Of a stretch of 41,325 nucleotides of DNA, positions 13,971-20,451 are shown one piece after another. Source of the DNA: a virus. The DNA lies in the IMG/VR virus record IMGVR_UViG_3300022744_000051, positions 1 through 41,325 of that record, one strand, 5' to 3'. The translations under genes and the position numbers were made by a program. Positions within the stretch are counted from its first letter, which is position 1, and the number at the start of each line of letters is the position of its first letter. The notes below the pieces were generated by a model that made no database searches, was not told the DNA's origin, and saw only the letters and a list, made by a program, of their open reading frames with translations.

Positions 13971-14023
13971 ATCGCGTGATTGCGTCACGTGATTACGTTA
14001 CGAGATAAAGACCTCCTTGACAA
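13971..14023 (-). promoter_or_regulatory. Promoter overlapped by two abutting dyads
   Basis: Minus strand TTGTCA (14018-14023), 17-bp spacer, TAACGT (13995-14000). The -10 lies inside the dyad TCACGTGATTACGTTA (13985-14000), which directly adjoins a second one, ATCGCGTGATTGCGTC (13971-13986). A protein bound there would block the promoter. Confidence 0.5.
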
Positions 14024-14397
14024 TCATTTTATGCTGCCGCATCCTCACAGCAGAGCCACCATATTCATTGTACTATTCGCGTACTATCGCGGACATAGAT
14101 TTTTCTTTGTCACGCACTTACATGTATGCTTATCCTCACGGCAGACCCGCCGTTCTCAACCCCACCCGCACGGACTCTAACACTCTCCACTCCATCACGC
14201 ACTTACATGTACACGCACTTGCGTGAGACCTTCAGAGCGCGGCTCTAAGGTGGTCCGGCTGCCCCAATATCACCCAATCCCACCTATATTCCCAATACCC
14301 ATATCACGTAATTACGTTAAGGGTCGCGCACATGCGCCCGCGCGGGGGTACAACAACCATCAATTAATACATATTTTTATTCATTTTTTCTTTAACA

Positions 14398-14426
14398 TTG
14401 ACAGACACTCAAAAATACTGTACGTT
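14398..14426 (+). promoter_or_regulatory. Candidate promoter for the lone rightward regulator
   Basis: TTGACA (14398-14403), 17-bp spacer, TACGTT (14421-14426); the same -10 word occurs in the promoter of the 22040 gene. The leader would be about 90 bases long and include the dyad at 14491-14506. Confidence 0.45.
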
Positions 14427-14490
14427 TAACCAATATTAAAGGCCAAAACGTTATTTTTATTCATTTTTCGAGAGTTCGTGTGTAATAGCA

Positions 14491-14506
14491 TCACGTAATC
14501 ACGTTA
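14491..14506. repeat. 16-bp dyad between promoter and start of the 14523 gene
   Basis: TCACGTAATCACGTTA is a near copy of the perfect palindrome at 11869-11884. It lies 16 bases before the start codon, next to the Shine-Dalgarno AAGAAGGAC. The position fits autoregulation of the downstream regulator. Confidence 0.55.
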
Positions 14507-14522
14507 ACAAGAAGGACTACTT

Positions 14523-15035
14523 ATGAACAAGGAAGATCAGACCCATTTTCAGACCCTTTGGGAGGTCTTTTACGATCTAAACCGCCGGAAACTTACCGCA
14601 TGTGCCCGGAAGCTGGGAATATCCACGCAGACGTTTGACGCCTGGTATAAACGCCCTCCCAAGTCTCACTGGTGGATGTTTATTCTCCGCCTTTGCATAC
14701 AGCGCGAGCTCCAGGGACAACTTCCACAGAGGTCATATACCAAGCGCGCAGAGCTACACAGGTGGGCCCGGGAGCAATTAAAAGGGATGCCCACGCCCAC
14801 ACAGTTAGCGCAGTTCGGAGACGAGGATCCCGTCAAGGAGTGGGGCGGTGCGGCGAAGTTCCTGGCTCATACCCTGAGGGACGGGCCGGTGTACTATGAT
14901 GATTTGAGGAAGCCGGCGAACTGCGGCGGTTACTCTCCCCAGGCGCTGCGCATAGCGGCCAGGGTCATCGGAGTAACAATGGAGCAGGTTGGCTATGGGG
15001 CTGACAAGAGATCGCTCTGGTCTTGGGAATTGTAA
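14523..15035 (+). CDS. Probable helix-turn-helix regulator, 170 aa
   Basis: The only rightward gene in the first 24 kb. Residues about 20-45 read as a helix-turn-helix (KLTACARKLGISTQTFDAWYKRP), of the type that recognises a short DNA site. The middle is basic and aromatic, and the C-terminal 60 residues contain another possible helix pair (SPQALRIAARVIGVTMEQVGY). It has a 500-bp control region upstream with operator-like dyads, and its own leader contains one, as in self-regulated phage repressors. It ends before a 14-bp inverted repeat shared with a convergent gene. Start ATG 14523 has AAGAAGGAC upstream. Confidence 0.68.
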   Translation: MNKEDQTHFQTLWEVFYDLNRRKLTACARKLGISTQTFDAWYKRPPKSHWWMFILRLCIQRELQGQLPQRSYTKRAELHRWAREQLKGMPTPTQLAQFGDEDPVKEWGGAAKFLAHTLRDGPVYYDDLRKPANCGGYSPQALRIAARVIGVTMEQVGYGADKRSLWSWEL

Positions 15036-15055
15036 GGCGGTCGTCATATATCGTC

Positions 15056-15118
15056 CCAGGGCATGATCGCGTAACACATTGCATCATATATCGCACAACA
15101 TAAACGATCATGCCCTGG
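15056..15118. terminator. 14-bp perfect inverted repeat between convergent genes
   Basis: CCAGGGCATGATCG (15056-15069) and CGATCATGCCCTGG (15105-15118) are perfect complements around a 35-base loop. It lies between the 14523 gene and the leftward 15507 gene, where a two-way terminator is expected. There is no T-run on either side and the loop is long, so termination is likely but unproven. Confidence 0.5.
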
Positions 15119-15123
15119 TGACC

Positions 15124-15507
15124 TTATTTACGACCTCTGGACGATACGCGCACAATGCGTATATCATCATTATCGATAGGAATGCCTCGGAGGCGTCGGT
15201 TCTCGTAATGCAGTTCCTGCAGAGCGGCGATGAGTTGGTCCTTGGTCAAGTCCCGGACATCCACACCCTTGTAGGTGAGCGCCGAGACGAACAGGGGGTC
15301 TATGATATGAGCCAGACACTCATTCCAGGACTTATCATACCACTCGGACGAGGAGTCGAGGTGGTCGAGAGATATTTGGTGGTACTTGCCGTACCAATTC
15401 AAGGCGTCGGCGCCTCTCAGCACCACGTAGCTGCTGCCCGCGTAAAGTATGAAAGAGTCGTCGTCCTGCCTCACGCGATACCGGTCGGTGACTTCAAGGT
15501 CTATCAC
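15124..15507 (-). CDS. Hypothetical protein, 127 aa, GTG start
   Basis: The start is placed at GTG 15507, which has AAGGAGAAGCTCA upstream; the open frame extends to 15546 without a better signal. Residues 1-35 look like a beta domain (DRYRVRQDDDSFILYAG). The last 40 residues include a helix (LTKDQLIAALQELHYENRRLRG, read in part) resembling a short coiled coil. Function unknown. Confidence 0.6.
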   Translation of the reverse strand: MIDLEVTDRYRVRQDDDSFILYAGSSYVVLRGADALNWYGKYHQISLDHLDSSSEWYDKSWNECLAHIIDPLFVSALTYKGVDVRDLTKDQLIAALQELHYENRRLRGIPIDNDDIRIVRVSSRGRK

Positions 15508-15700
15508 TGAGCTTCTCCTTATACTCGCCGCAGATGTCGGCGTCACTTACCTGTGGGAGCGTCTGTTCATACTGAGGACCATCCCAGCACCTCGTCATTG
15601 CGCTCATGCGCTTCGCGCAGGTCGGCGGGTATCGGCGACACTGGCCGTAAGCAGGGTTGATAAGCCCGGCTTTGAAGTGTAGGCAGGTGGAGCAATTCAT
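15494..15700 (-). CDS. Cys-rich small protein, 68 aa, probable zinc binder
   Basis: ATG 15700 has AGGAGAG upstream and overlaps the previous stop (ATGA). The product begins MNCSTCLHFKAG, continues with GQCRRYPPTC, and has further Cys later. The C-x2-C ... C-x6-C spacing suggests a zinc or iron-binding mini-domain, common in short phage proteins. No function is assigned. Confidence 0.62.
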   Translation of the reverse strand: MNCSTCLHFKAGLINPAYGQCRRYPPTCAKRMSAMTRCWDGPQYEQTLPQVSDADICGEYKEKLSDRP

Positions 15701-15843
15701 TCTATCTCTCCTATAATAATGAGACCTTCCAGAGCTACTGGCTCGAATACCCGTACCCGGTCGTCGCGGCACAGGAAGAGTACCTCGGCATCGTCGTCCT
15801 CGTAGATTTCCTCGAGGGCAAGGATTAGTTCACGTTTGGTCAT
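15697..15843 (-). CDS. Hypothetical protein, 48 aa
   Basis: ATG 15843 is preceded by GGAGGAGTGGCTCG. The product opens MTKRELILALEEIYEDDDAE, then has a strand-rich half (VRVFEPVALEGLIIIGEIE). It is acidic and compact, and coupled to both neighbours. No family recognised. Confidence 0.58.
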   Translation of the reverse strand: MTKRELILALEEIYEDDDAEVLFLCRDDRVRVFEPVALEGLIIIGEIE

Positions 15844-16084
15844 CGAGCCACTCCTCCCGGTTCTCCACGGAGAACAATTCCCGCACGACCCGACCTGTGG
15901 CATGCTTGAACTGATTAACTTGGCCGCCTTTGCCGTCGAGGCGTCGGCGAGCCTTTAGCTTTGCAGTCATGCTGCCCACGGCCTTGGGCGTAGTGCCGAG
16001 GCGAGCGGCTATGGCCTTATTTGACATTCCCGCTCGTTTCATTCCCACCGCGAGAGTCTTCATCTCTTCGGTCCAGCGAGTCAT
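15830..16084 (-). CDS. GcrA-like or SANT-type helix-turn-helix protein, 84 aa
   Basis: Residues 3-45 (RWTEEMKTLAVGMKRAGMSN, then KAIAARLGTTPKAVGSMTAK) match the N-terminal helix-turn-helix style of GcrA, the cell-cycle regulator of alphaproteobacteria: a W-T-E start, a glycine turn, then A-I-A-x-x-L-G. The rest is basic. It may bind DNA or the host transcription machinery. The similarity is by pattern only. Confidence 0.6.
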   Translation of the reverse strand: MTRWTEEMKTLAVGMKRAGMSNKAIAARLGTTPKAVGSMTAKLKARRRLDGKGGQVNQFKHATGRVVRELFSVENREEWLDDQT

Positions 16085-16281
16085 AGCGCCTCCGTCGCGT
16101 AAGAGTGAGGCCCATACTTGGCGTTGAGGGCGGAGGTGAAGCGTTGGCTGTCGTTGCGTGTGCGGAAGGCAGCTTCCACAGAGCCGATTGGTCGGGCGCT
16201 GATGTTGCGGTTCACGACGGTAACGTAGAAGAAGCCCATTTTCTTGAGCTCCTTGACGCGGTCAGGGTGTAGCAGGATCAT
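16081..16281 (-). CDS. Hypothetical protein, 66 aa
   Basis: The start is placed at ATG 16281 with GGGAG about eleven bases upstream; an in-frame ATG at 16311 lies deeper in the preceding gene. It begins MILLHPDRVKELKKMGFFYV and continues as a small alpha/beta protein. Its stop overlaps the next ATG (ATGA). Function unknown. Confidence 0.55.
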   Translation of the reverse strand: MILLHPDRVKELKKMGFFYVTVVNRNISARPIGSVEAAFRTRNDSQRFTSALNAKYGPHSYATEAL

Positions 16282-16600
16282 AGGGTTCGATCTCCCAGTC
16301 AAGCTCGTCATCGACAGTAAGGAAGTTGTAGTCGCGGGGCGTCATCGCGAGGATCAGGTTGACTTCATATTCCTCGGCGTCTTCACGGTATTCACCTAGC
16401 ACCTCCCCGGCGATCACGATCACGGGCTGGCGCAGGTCAATGGACAGGTTGAGCTCGTCGAGTCGCTCGACAAACATGTTGGCCGCGTCATTGACGGTTG
16501 GCATAGAGCCGTCATCGGAGAAGCACTCGACAACGCAGACCACGGTGGTGAGGTACAGCTGGTAATTGATACCGCCGGTGTTGTAGCAAGTCAGCATCAT
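16262..16600 (-). CDS. Hypothetical acidic protein, 112 aa
   Basis: ATG 16600 follows AAGGAGGTCAAGCC and overlaps the previous stop. The sequence alternates beta-like stretches (YQLYLTTVVCVVECFSDD) with acidic segments and ends DWEIEPYDPATP. It resembles other acidic small proteins in 13-18 kb in style. Function unknown. Confidence 0.6.
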   Translation of the reverse strand: MMLTCYNTGGINYQLYLTTVVCVVECFSDDGSMPTVNDAANMFVERLDELNLSIDLRQPVIVIAGEVLGEYREDAEEYEVNLILAMTPRDYNFLTVDDELDWEIEPYDPATP

Positions 16601-16860
16601 GGCTTGACCTCCTTGGTGAGGATCTCGATGTCATCGATCAAGAAAGGCTCGGCGCGTGAGAGCTTGTCCTGGTAGGACTTGCGAGCGTCATCGAGGTGCT
16701 CGTGATAACGTCCCCAGAAGAATTCGGTGGGAGTCGTCGAGCCGTAAGCGCGGTTGAAGTGATGAGCGACATACTGGCCGGAGTCATGCTGCCGGAGGAT
16801 AACACCCCCCGGTTGGGTGCAGTGATCGCCGCGGGTATATGCGATAGCAAGGGTCTTCAT
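16597..16860 (-). CDS. Hypothetical protein, 87 aa
   Basis: First gene of a leftward unit with its own promoter. Start ATG 16860 follows ATGGAGATTGACC. The N-terminus (MKTLAIAYTRGDHCTQPGG) is strand-like, followed by aromatic-rich helices. Function unknown. Confidence 0.6.
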   Translation of the reverse strand: MKTLAIAYTRGDHCTQPGGVILRQHDSGQYVAHHFNRAYGSTTPTEFFWGRYHEHLDDARKSYQDKLSRAEPFLIDDIEILTKEVKP

Positions 16861-16875
16861 GGTCAATCTCCATTT

Positions 16876-16932
16876 CGCGTAATTGCGTGTTGTTGACGCC
16901 AGCACAATACGAAACGCGGATGCCGGCGTCAA
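16876..16932 (-). promoter_or_regulatory. Promoter and leader dyad of the 16860 gene
   Basis: Minus strand TTGACG (16927-16932), 17-bp spacer, TATTGT (16904-16909). The leader holds the dyad CGCGTAATTGCG (16876-16887), just before the GGAG ribosome binding site. Confidence 0.7.
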
Positions 16933-16953
16933 CTGCCTTATGCTACCATACCC

Positions 16954-17412
16954 TTAATCGGTAGCTTCATCGATTAGGTCCGCTATGGCCTCAAGCTTAT
17001 GGACAGCAGATCTCAAAGACTCTAGCTGCTGGGGTGAGACGGAGTCGCTAACACCGGGTAGCTCCATCATTCGGCTGATACCCTCATTAAGGTCGATAGC
17101 TCGGTTCATAAGCTTAGAGAACTTCTCGACGCGAGCCCGTGCAGCCCTTTCCTCCTTCCACAGCCTGATTATCCAGGAGTAGGCATTGAGGCAGACTCGG
17201 TCCCACACCTCGGCATCGGTTTCTTCGTTGAGGATCGTGATCCGTTCGAGGAGCTCGTCGGGGACGTTGGCAGGATGATAGCGGACAATCTCCCAGCGGG
17301 TCTTATCTCCCGACCCCGCCTGTTCTCCCGCAACCACATGGACCTCATCAATGCTGAGGTGCAGGAAGTAGCTGAGGTGGTCCTCGCTACAAGCAATAGT
17401 CTTGATATGCAC
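16954..17412 (-). CDS. Hypothetical protein, 152 aa, GTG start
   Basis: The start is set at GTG 17412 because of AAGGAGAAGCACT upstream; the longer open frame has no such site. The N-terminal half is mixed alpha/beta. The rest is largely helical, with a charged stretch (WKEERAARARVEKFSKLMNR) and an acidic C-terminal helix, suggesting a coiled coil. It follows the 182-residue gene by eleven bases. Function unknown. Confidence 0.6.
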   Translation of the reverse strand: MHIKTIACSEDHLSYFLHLSIDEVHVVAGEQAGSGDKTRWEIVRYHPANVPDELLERITILNEETDAEVWDRVCLNAYSWIIRLWKEERAARARVEKFSKLMNRAIDLNEGISRMMELPGVSDSVSPQQLESLRSAVHKLEAIADLIDEATD

Positions 17413-17423
17413 AGTGCTTCTCC

Positions 17424-17972
17424 TTATCCAAATACCCAGATGTTCATCTGGCGGGTGGCGTAAAGGCCGTCTTCTTGGCCAAGGGCGTCGGCGTCGGGAC
17501 CCATGATCCCGCGCTGTGCGCGGATGCCCGCGATCATTGCACGGGCGAGGCGGAGGTCGTGATAATCCCACGGATGAGATATACGATCTTCTGTGTGAGC
17601 GTCTAGTGAGGAGAGGAACTCATGAGCAATGCGTAAGGCAGAGGCTGAACAGATCCTCTCGCCTGTGGAGAGCGTGTCATTGCCGAGGAGGTAGGTCCAA
17701 TCCTCATAGAAGGCGTCGTACCCAAGCTCATCGAGGGTGTGAGGCGTGGGAGCGGCTGGCGCAGGCATCAGCGGGATGGTGATCCTCGCCCCGCTGGCGG
17801 CGTCGAAGACGTAGTAGTCATCGTCGGGCCCGATCTCCATATAATAATTGTCACGGGTAAAGCCCGGGTCATCAACGGAGACGCGGATTACCTCATCGTT
17901 GGTGTAGACCTGGATGGAGGCGTTGGGGTAGAAGCGCTTGAACTCGGCGCGGAGGTATCCTTCTCGGGTCAT
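17424..17972 (-). CDS. Hypothetical acidic protein, 182 aa
   Basis: ATG 17972 follows GGAGTTGATACG and the leader hairpin at 17985-18000. The N-terminal 80 residues are beta-like and acidic (DNYYMEIGPDDDYYVFDAAS), then a Pro-rich linker (MPAPAAPTPH) leads to a helical C-terminal half. No motif recognised. It heads a two-gene unit. Confidence 0.62.
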   Translation of the reverse strand: MTREGYLRAEFKRFYPNASIQVYTNDEVIRVSVDDPGFTRDNYYMEIGPDDDYYVFDAASGARITIPLMPAPAAPTPHTLDELGYDAFYEDWTYLLGNDTLSTGERICSASALRIAHEFLSSLDAHTEDRISHPWDYHDLRLARAMIAGIRAQRGIMGPDADALGQEDGLYATRQMNIWVFG

Positions 17973-17984
17973 CGTATCAACTCC

Positions 17985-18012
17985 ATCGCGTAATTGCGAT
18001 AGGTCATTTATA
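17985..18012 (-). promoter_or_regulatory. -10 element and leader hairpin of the 17972 gene
   Basis: TATAAA on the minus strand (18007-18012), which lies over the stop codon of the upstream gene; the -35 is poor. The hairpin ATCGC-GTAATT-GCGAT (17985-18000, plus orientation) has perfect 5-bp arms and ends 12 bases before the start codon. Confidence 0.6.
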
Positions 18013-18178
18013 CGACTAAGGCATCCCGATTGATACTGTCTTTTTCTGCCGTATACTCAATCACCACACAGTCGTGATTTACGTGAACGGATAAGACAGT
18101 CTGACTTTTCAGCTCGCGGCGCAGGAGAGGAAGCGCGTGACCCAGCCCCAGCTGAAGCGGTATGTAGAGGAACTTCAT
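18008..18178 (-). CDS. Hypothetical protein, 56 aa
   Basis: Start ATG 18178 overlaps the TGA of the membrane micropeptide upstream (ATGA), and there is no strong ribosome binding site, so translation is probably coupled. The product (MKFLYIPLQLGLGHALPLLR) is moderately hydrophobic at the start, then mixed. Function unknown. Confidence 0.52.
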   Translation of the reverse strand: MKFLYIPLQLGLGHALPLLRRELKSQTVLSVHVNHDCVVIEYTAEKDSINRDALVV

Positions 18179-18348
18179 GTTAATACCCTGGCTACGTGGA
18201 TAATGAAGGCCGGTCCCCCTACCCATAGAACGAGGTTGGCTACCATGGCAAGTATCACATGGGTCGGTCGTCGGTTGACGAGTGCCCATGCCAGCCAGTA
18301 GGCGCAAGGCCCCATGCACATGGCACATAGGAGGACCGTATTCTTCAT
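18175..18348 (-). CDS. Two-span membrane micropeptide, 57 aa
   Basis: Runs from ATG 18348 to TGA 18175. It has two hydrophobic segments (VLLCAMCMGPCAYWLAWAL, and HVILAMVANLVLWVGGPAF) joined by a short basic loop (NRRPT), so both ends should be outside and the loop in the cytoplasm. ATGA overlaps occur at both ends. Holin-like in shape, but the holin is clearly elsewhere (37.9 kb). Confidence 0.6.
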   Translation of the reverse strand: MKNTVLLCAMCMGPCAYWLAWALVNRRPTHVILAMVANLVLWVGGPAFIIHVARVLT

Positions 18349-18659
18349 GACGGCAGTTCAGTGTCAATGAGCTTCTCAATCCACTCCTTGTGGTGAGGAT
18401 AGAGATCAGCGAATCCTCGAAGACCATAGCCGGTGATCGTCTTCTCCCATGACCGAGCCTCTTGACAGAACATGACCTCATGGTCATCACATTCCATAAG
18501 GCGGCCGGCGAGAGAGCAGACTTCGGACTCGGCGCTGTCGCTCCATTTCCAGCGAGTCTCGAGCACCTCATCCACGGAGACGTTCAGTCCCAGGTGTCCG
18601 TAGTTAGAGATAGCCATCGCAGCAGCGAGGCGGGCGATCTTTCGTGGGTCATCAGCCAT
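18345..18659 (-). CDS. Hypothetical protein, 104 aa
   Basis: ATG 18659 follows GAGGAGATGCTCA. The protein is helical, beginning MADDPRKIARLAAAMAISNY, with several Cys and Trp residues in the middle. It overlaps the 72-residue gene by eight bases. No motif recognised. Confidence 0.6.
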   Translation of the reverse strand: MADDPRKIARLAAAMAISNYGHLGLNVSVDEVLETRWKWSDSAESEVCSLAGRLMECDDHEVMFCQEARSWEKTITGYGLRGFADLYPHHKEWIEKLIDTELPS

Positions 18660-18870
18660 TGAGCATCTCCTCGAGGGCGGCGATCATGCCGTCGTAGTCA
18701 CGAGCCTTGAACTTCTTGCCCGTGAGCTCTTCGGCCTTACGCTTCATATTGGTCGGCGTGTATGCCCGGTTAGCCTTCATCCCCGTATTCTTGTAGAGCT
18801 TGATGGCGCTCTTCAGGGTGACGGCAACAAAACGATTGACCTCGGCGGATCCTACGTAGGTGGCGTTCAT
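18652..18870 (-). CDS. Hypothetical helical basic protein, 72 aa
   Basis: The start is at ATG 18870 with GCAGGAGCT upstream, one base after the stop of the 45-residue leader gene. The sequence MNATYVGSAEVNRFVAVTLK and the Lys-rich helix after it resemble small phage proteins of unknown role. The C-terminus is a helix (DGMIAALEEMLNG). Confidence 0.58.
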   Translation of the reverse strand: MNATYVGSAEVNRFVAVTLKSAIKLYKNTGMKANRAYTPTNMKRKAEELTGKKFKARDYDGMIAALEEMLNG

Positions 18871-18871
18871 C

Positions 18872-19009
18872 TCAGTAGCTCCTGCCCTGAGGATCAACAT
18901 CGCCATTGCGGCGGCGTTGTTCGCGTTGTTCGCCTTCACGACGGCGAGACAGCTCGGTGCGAGGTGACTCCCCGCAAATTGAGCGCCAAAGCTTGGAATT
19001 AGTATTCAT
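18872..19009 (-). CDS. Short Arg/Glu-rich peptide, 45 aa
   Basis: ATG 19009 has AAGGAGAAAACGA upstream and a promoter and hairpin just before it. The product contains a charged run (SRRREGEQREQRRRNGD). It precedes the 72-residue gene by one base and may serve as a translated leader or as a small RNA-binding peptide. Its clear start signals support it being made. Confidence 0.5.
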   Translation of the reverse strand: MNTNSKLWRSICGESPRTELSRRREGEQREQRRRNGDVDPQGRSY

Positions 19010-19023
19010 TCGTTTTCTCCTTT

Positions 19024-19075
19024 GATGCGTCATTGCATCGCTCATCAATTTACGATCAAGGCAATCCACTGTAAA
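19024..19075 (-). promoter_or_regulatory. Promoter and leader hairpin of the 19009 gene
   Basis: Minus strand TTTACA (19070-19075), 17-bp spacer, TAAATT (19047-19052). The hairpin GATGC-GTCATT-GCATC (19024-19039, plus orientation) has perfect arms and lies directly before AAGGAG. Confidence 0.65.
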
Positions 19076-19080
19076 CTGCC

Positions 19081-19332
19081 TTATCCTTTTCTCAGTCTCA
19101 TGAACCGCCGACGCTTCCCGTGGCGGTCGGTGAAGTAGGCGTGAACAACCACCGCCTCATCATTCCCGTCCAATTCATATCGAAAGGACAATTCGCCGCA
19201 GACAGGTCTATCACTATGAAGTGACTTTCGATTGGCGATTTGCTGTACCCGCCCGCGCAGTTCGTCATAGGTATTCACCTCGAACGTTTTTGGCACGTTC
19301 ACCATGTGGCTTGTTTCAACATTCCAAATCAT
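19081..19332 (-). CDS. Hypothetical protein, 83 aa
   Basis: ATG 19332 follows AAGGAGACTACTG; the longer frame lies in the leader hairpin. It begins MIWNVETSHMVNVPKTFEVN and forms an alternating strand/helix pattern with a very basic C-terminus (RHGKRRRFMRLRKG). Function unknown. Confidence 0.6.
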   Translation of the reverse strand: MIWNVETSHMVNVPKTFEVNTYDELRGRVQQIANRKSLHSDRPVCGELSFRYELDGNDEAVVVHAYFTDRHGKRRRFMRLRKG

Positions 19333-19346
19333 CAGTAGTCTCCTTG

Positions 19347-19400
19347 GTCGCGTGTCATTACGCGACACAACGTTATTGCATGATGGCAATCTGCCATCAA
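19347..19400 (-). promoter_or_regulatory. Leader hairpin with 7-bp arms and weak promoter of the 19332 gene
   Basis: GTCGCGT-GTCATT-ACGCGAC (19347-19366) is the longest of the leader hairpins and has perfect arms. On the minus strand TTGATG (19395-19400) sits 17 bp from AATAAC (19372-19377). The -35 overlaps the stop codon of the upstream gene. Confidence 0.6.
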
Positions 19401-19948
19401 CTACCCATTACCAGCTTTTTGATGTCTGGTACTTCTTTCGGATCAAACGCCCAGCCGTACTCGGGTTTAGTGCGTCCCGACACTCGCAACGCCTGCCGTG
19501 CGATCATGCCAGACACCCCCCAGGTCGTTGCCAGCTCGCTGATCCGGACATATCCTGATGGTACTGACGCTTTTGATACGCGCTCGGGCTTTGGCGCCTT
19601 GGGCGGCGGCGCTGATGGGCCCTCATTATTGGTGGGCTCGTGCGTTTTGATACGAAGCGTCTCCCAAGACCCATACTTGAATTGCAGGATCCATCGCTGG
19701 TACTGCTTGTCAAGCTCATGGTCCGTCGGCCCGTGATCGATAATCTCAGCCATACGGCTACACTTCACGGTGAAACTGCCATGCTCGAGGATATTCTCGA
19801 CCGGGTAGATGTCGTGGCCAGCGAAGCATTGCAGCCAGGCGCGAGCGACCGTTGCGTCCTTCAAGGTTACCACGTGGATGCGGGGGAACTCATCGCCCGG
19901 GCGTAAACCGCGGGCGTAGAGTACAAAGCTCTCAGAAGGCTTGGCCAT
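19397..19948 (-). CDS. Hypothetical protein, 183 aa
   Basis: ATG 19948 follows GGAGGGTTGATAC. Residues 1-70 form an alpha/beta segment (FVLYARGLRPGDEFPRIHVV). The middle is polar with a Pro-rich stretch (EGPSAPPPKAPKPERV). Residues 150-183 look like a small helix-turn-helix (ISELATTWGVSGMIARQALR). The C-terminal pattern also resembles the ends of the Lys-rich genes at 21375 and 35675. It may bind DNA. Confidence 0.62.
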   Translation of the reverse strand: MAKPSESFVLYARGLRPGDEFPRIHVVTLKDATVARAWLQCFAGHDIYPVENILEHGSFTVKCSRMAEIIDHGPTDHELDKQYQRWILQFKYGSWETLRIKTHEPTNNEGPSAPPPKAPKPERVSKASVPSGYVRISELATTWGVSGMIARQALRVSGRTKPEYGWAFDPKEVPDIKKLVMGS

Positions 19949-19951
19949 GTA

Positions 19952-20164
19952 TCAACCCTCCACCTTGTGGAACAGGCCGTCGTCCTTGAGCTGGTAACGT
20001 TGCCCGCGTCCTGTCCCATATTGAACACCTTCGGAGGATGAGCAGTCCGGACAAACGTTAGCCCAAATGTTGCGGCGAAAAGGCAAAGCGGCATCCGAGA
20101 ACTCGTCGGTGATGATTGAGTGGCAGAGGTTGCACTCGCTCGGCGGGTTATAGTAAGTGGTCAT
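19952..20164 (-). CDS. Small zinc-ribbon-like protein, 70 aa
   Basis: Two Cys pairs, CNLCHS (12-15) and CPDCSS (38-41), form a plausible zinc ribbon in a 70-residue protein. It heads a unit with its own promoter and hairpin and is followed four bases later by the 183-residue gene. Zinc ribbons of this size often contact nucleic acid or polymerase; nothing more specific is visible. Confidence 0.65.
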   Translation of the reverse strand: MTTYYNPPSECNLCHSIITDEFSDAALPFRRNIWANVCPDCSSSEGVQYGTGRGQRYQLKDDGLFHKVEG

Positions 20165-20176
20165 TGTCAGTTCTCC

Positions 20177-20226
20177 ATCGCGTCATTGCGATCTGTTAAC
20201 AATACATCAATGGACGACGGAATCAA
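20177..20226 (-). promoter_or_regulatory. Promoter and leader hairpin of the 20164 gene
   Basis: Minus strand TTGATT (20221-20226), 16-bp spacer, TATTGT (20199-20204). The hairpin ATCGC-GTCATT-GCGAT (20177-20192) has perfect 5-bp arms and ends 12 bases before the start codon, with GGAG in between. Confidence 0.65.
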
Positions 20227-20450
20227 CCGCCTGTTTCTTTTTTATGCTTCTGGATTTCCTGAGCGAGGGGCTCGGCGGCAAGGGCTATGCCTTCCGCCCG
20301 TGCCCATAAAGCTTGAGCGAGGGCATCATTGCACCCAGCCTCAATGAATACCCTAAGAAGTCGAAGCCTCACCTCGTGGGCGATAGCCTCGCCCCGGTTG
20401 GTGAACATCTTGCCATCCTCTTCACTGACGAATGCTTTAACTTCCTTCAT
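20223..20450 (-). CDS. Hypothetical protein, 75 aa
   Basis: Starts one base after the stop of the DUF2786 gene. It begins MKEVKAFVSEEDGKMFTNRG, a pattern seen in small phage proteins that have a strand pair followed by helices. The C-terminus is Lys-rich. Function unknown. Confidence 0.6.
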   Translation of the reverse strand: MKEVKAFVSEEDGKMFTNRGEAIAHEVRLRLLRVFIEAGCNDALAQALWARAEGIALAAEPLAQEIQKHKKETGG

Positions 20451-20451
20451 T

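Larger units (their letters stand above)
14024..14522. other. Non-coding control region before the lone rightward gene
   Basis: No gene-like frame. It contains direct repeats: CACGCACTTACATGTA (near 14114 and 14199), TATTTTTATTCATTTTT (near 14372 and 14453) and a CCTCACxGCAGA motif twice. Dyads lie at 14304-14319 (TCACGTAATTACGTTA) and 14491-14506. The last 180 bp are AT-rich. It could hold an origin or a regulatory switch. Confidence 0.5.
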
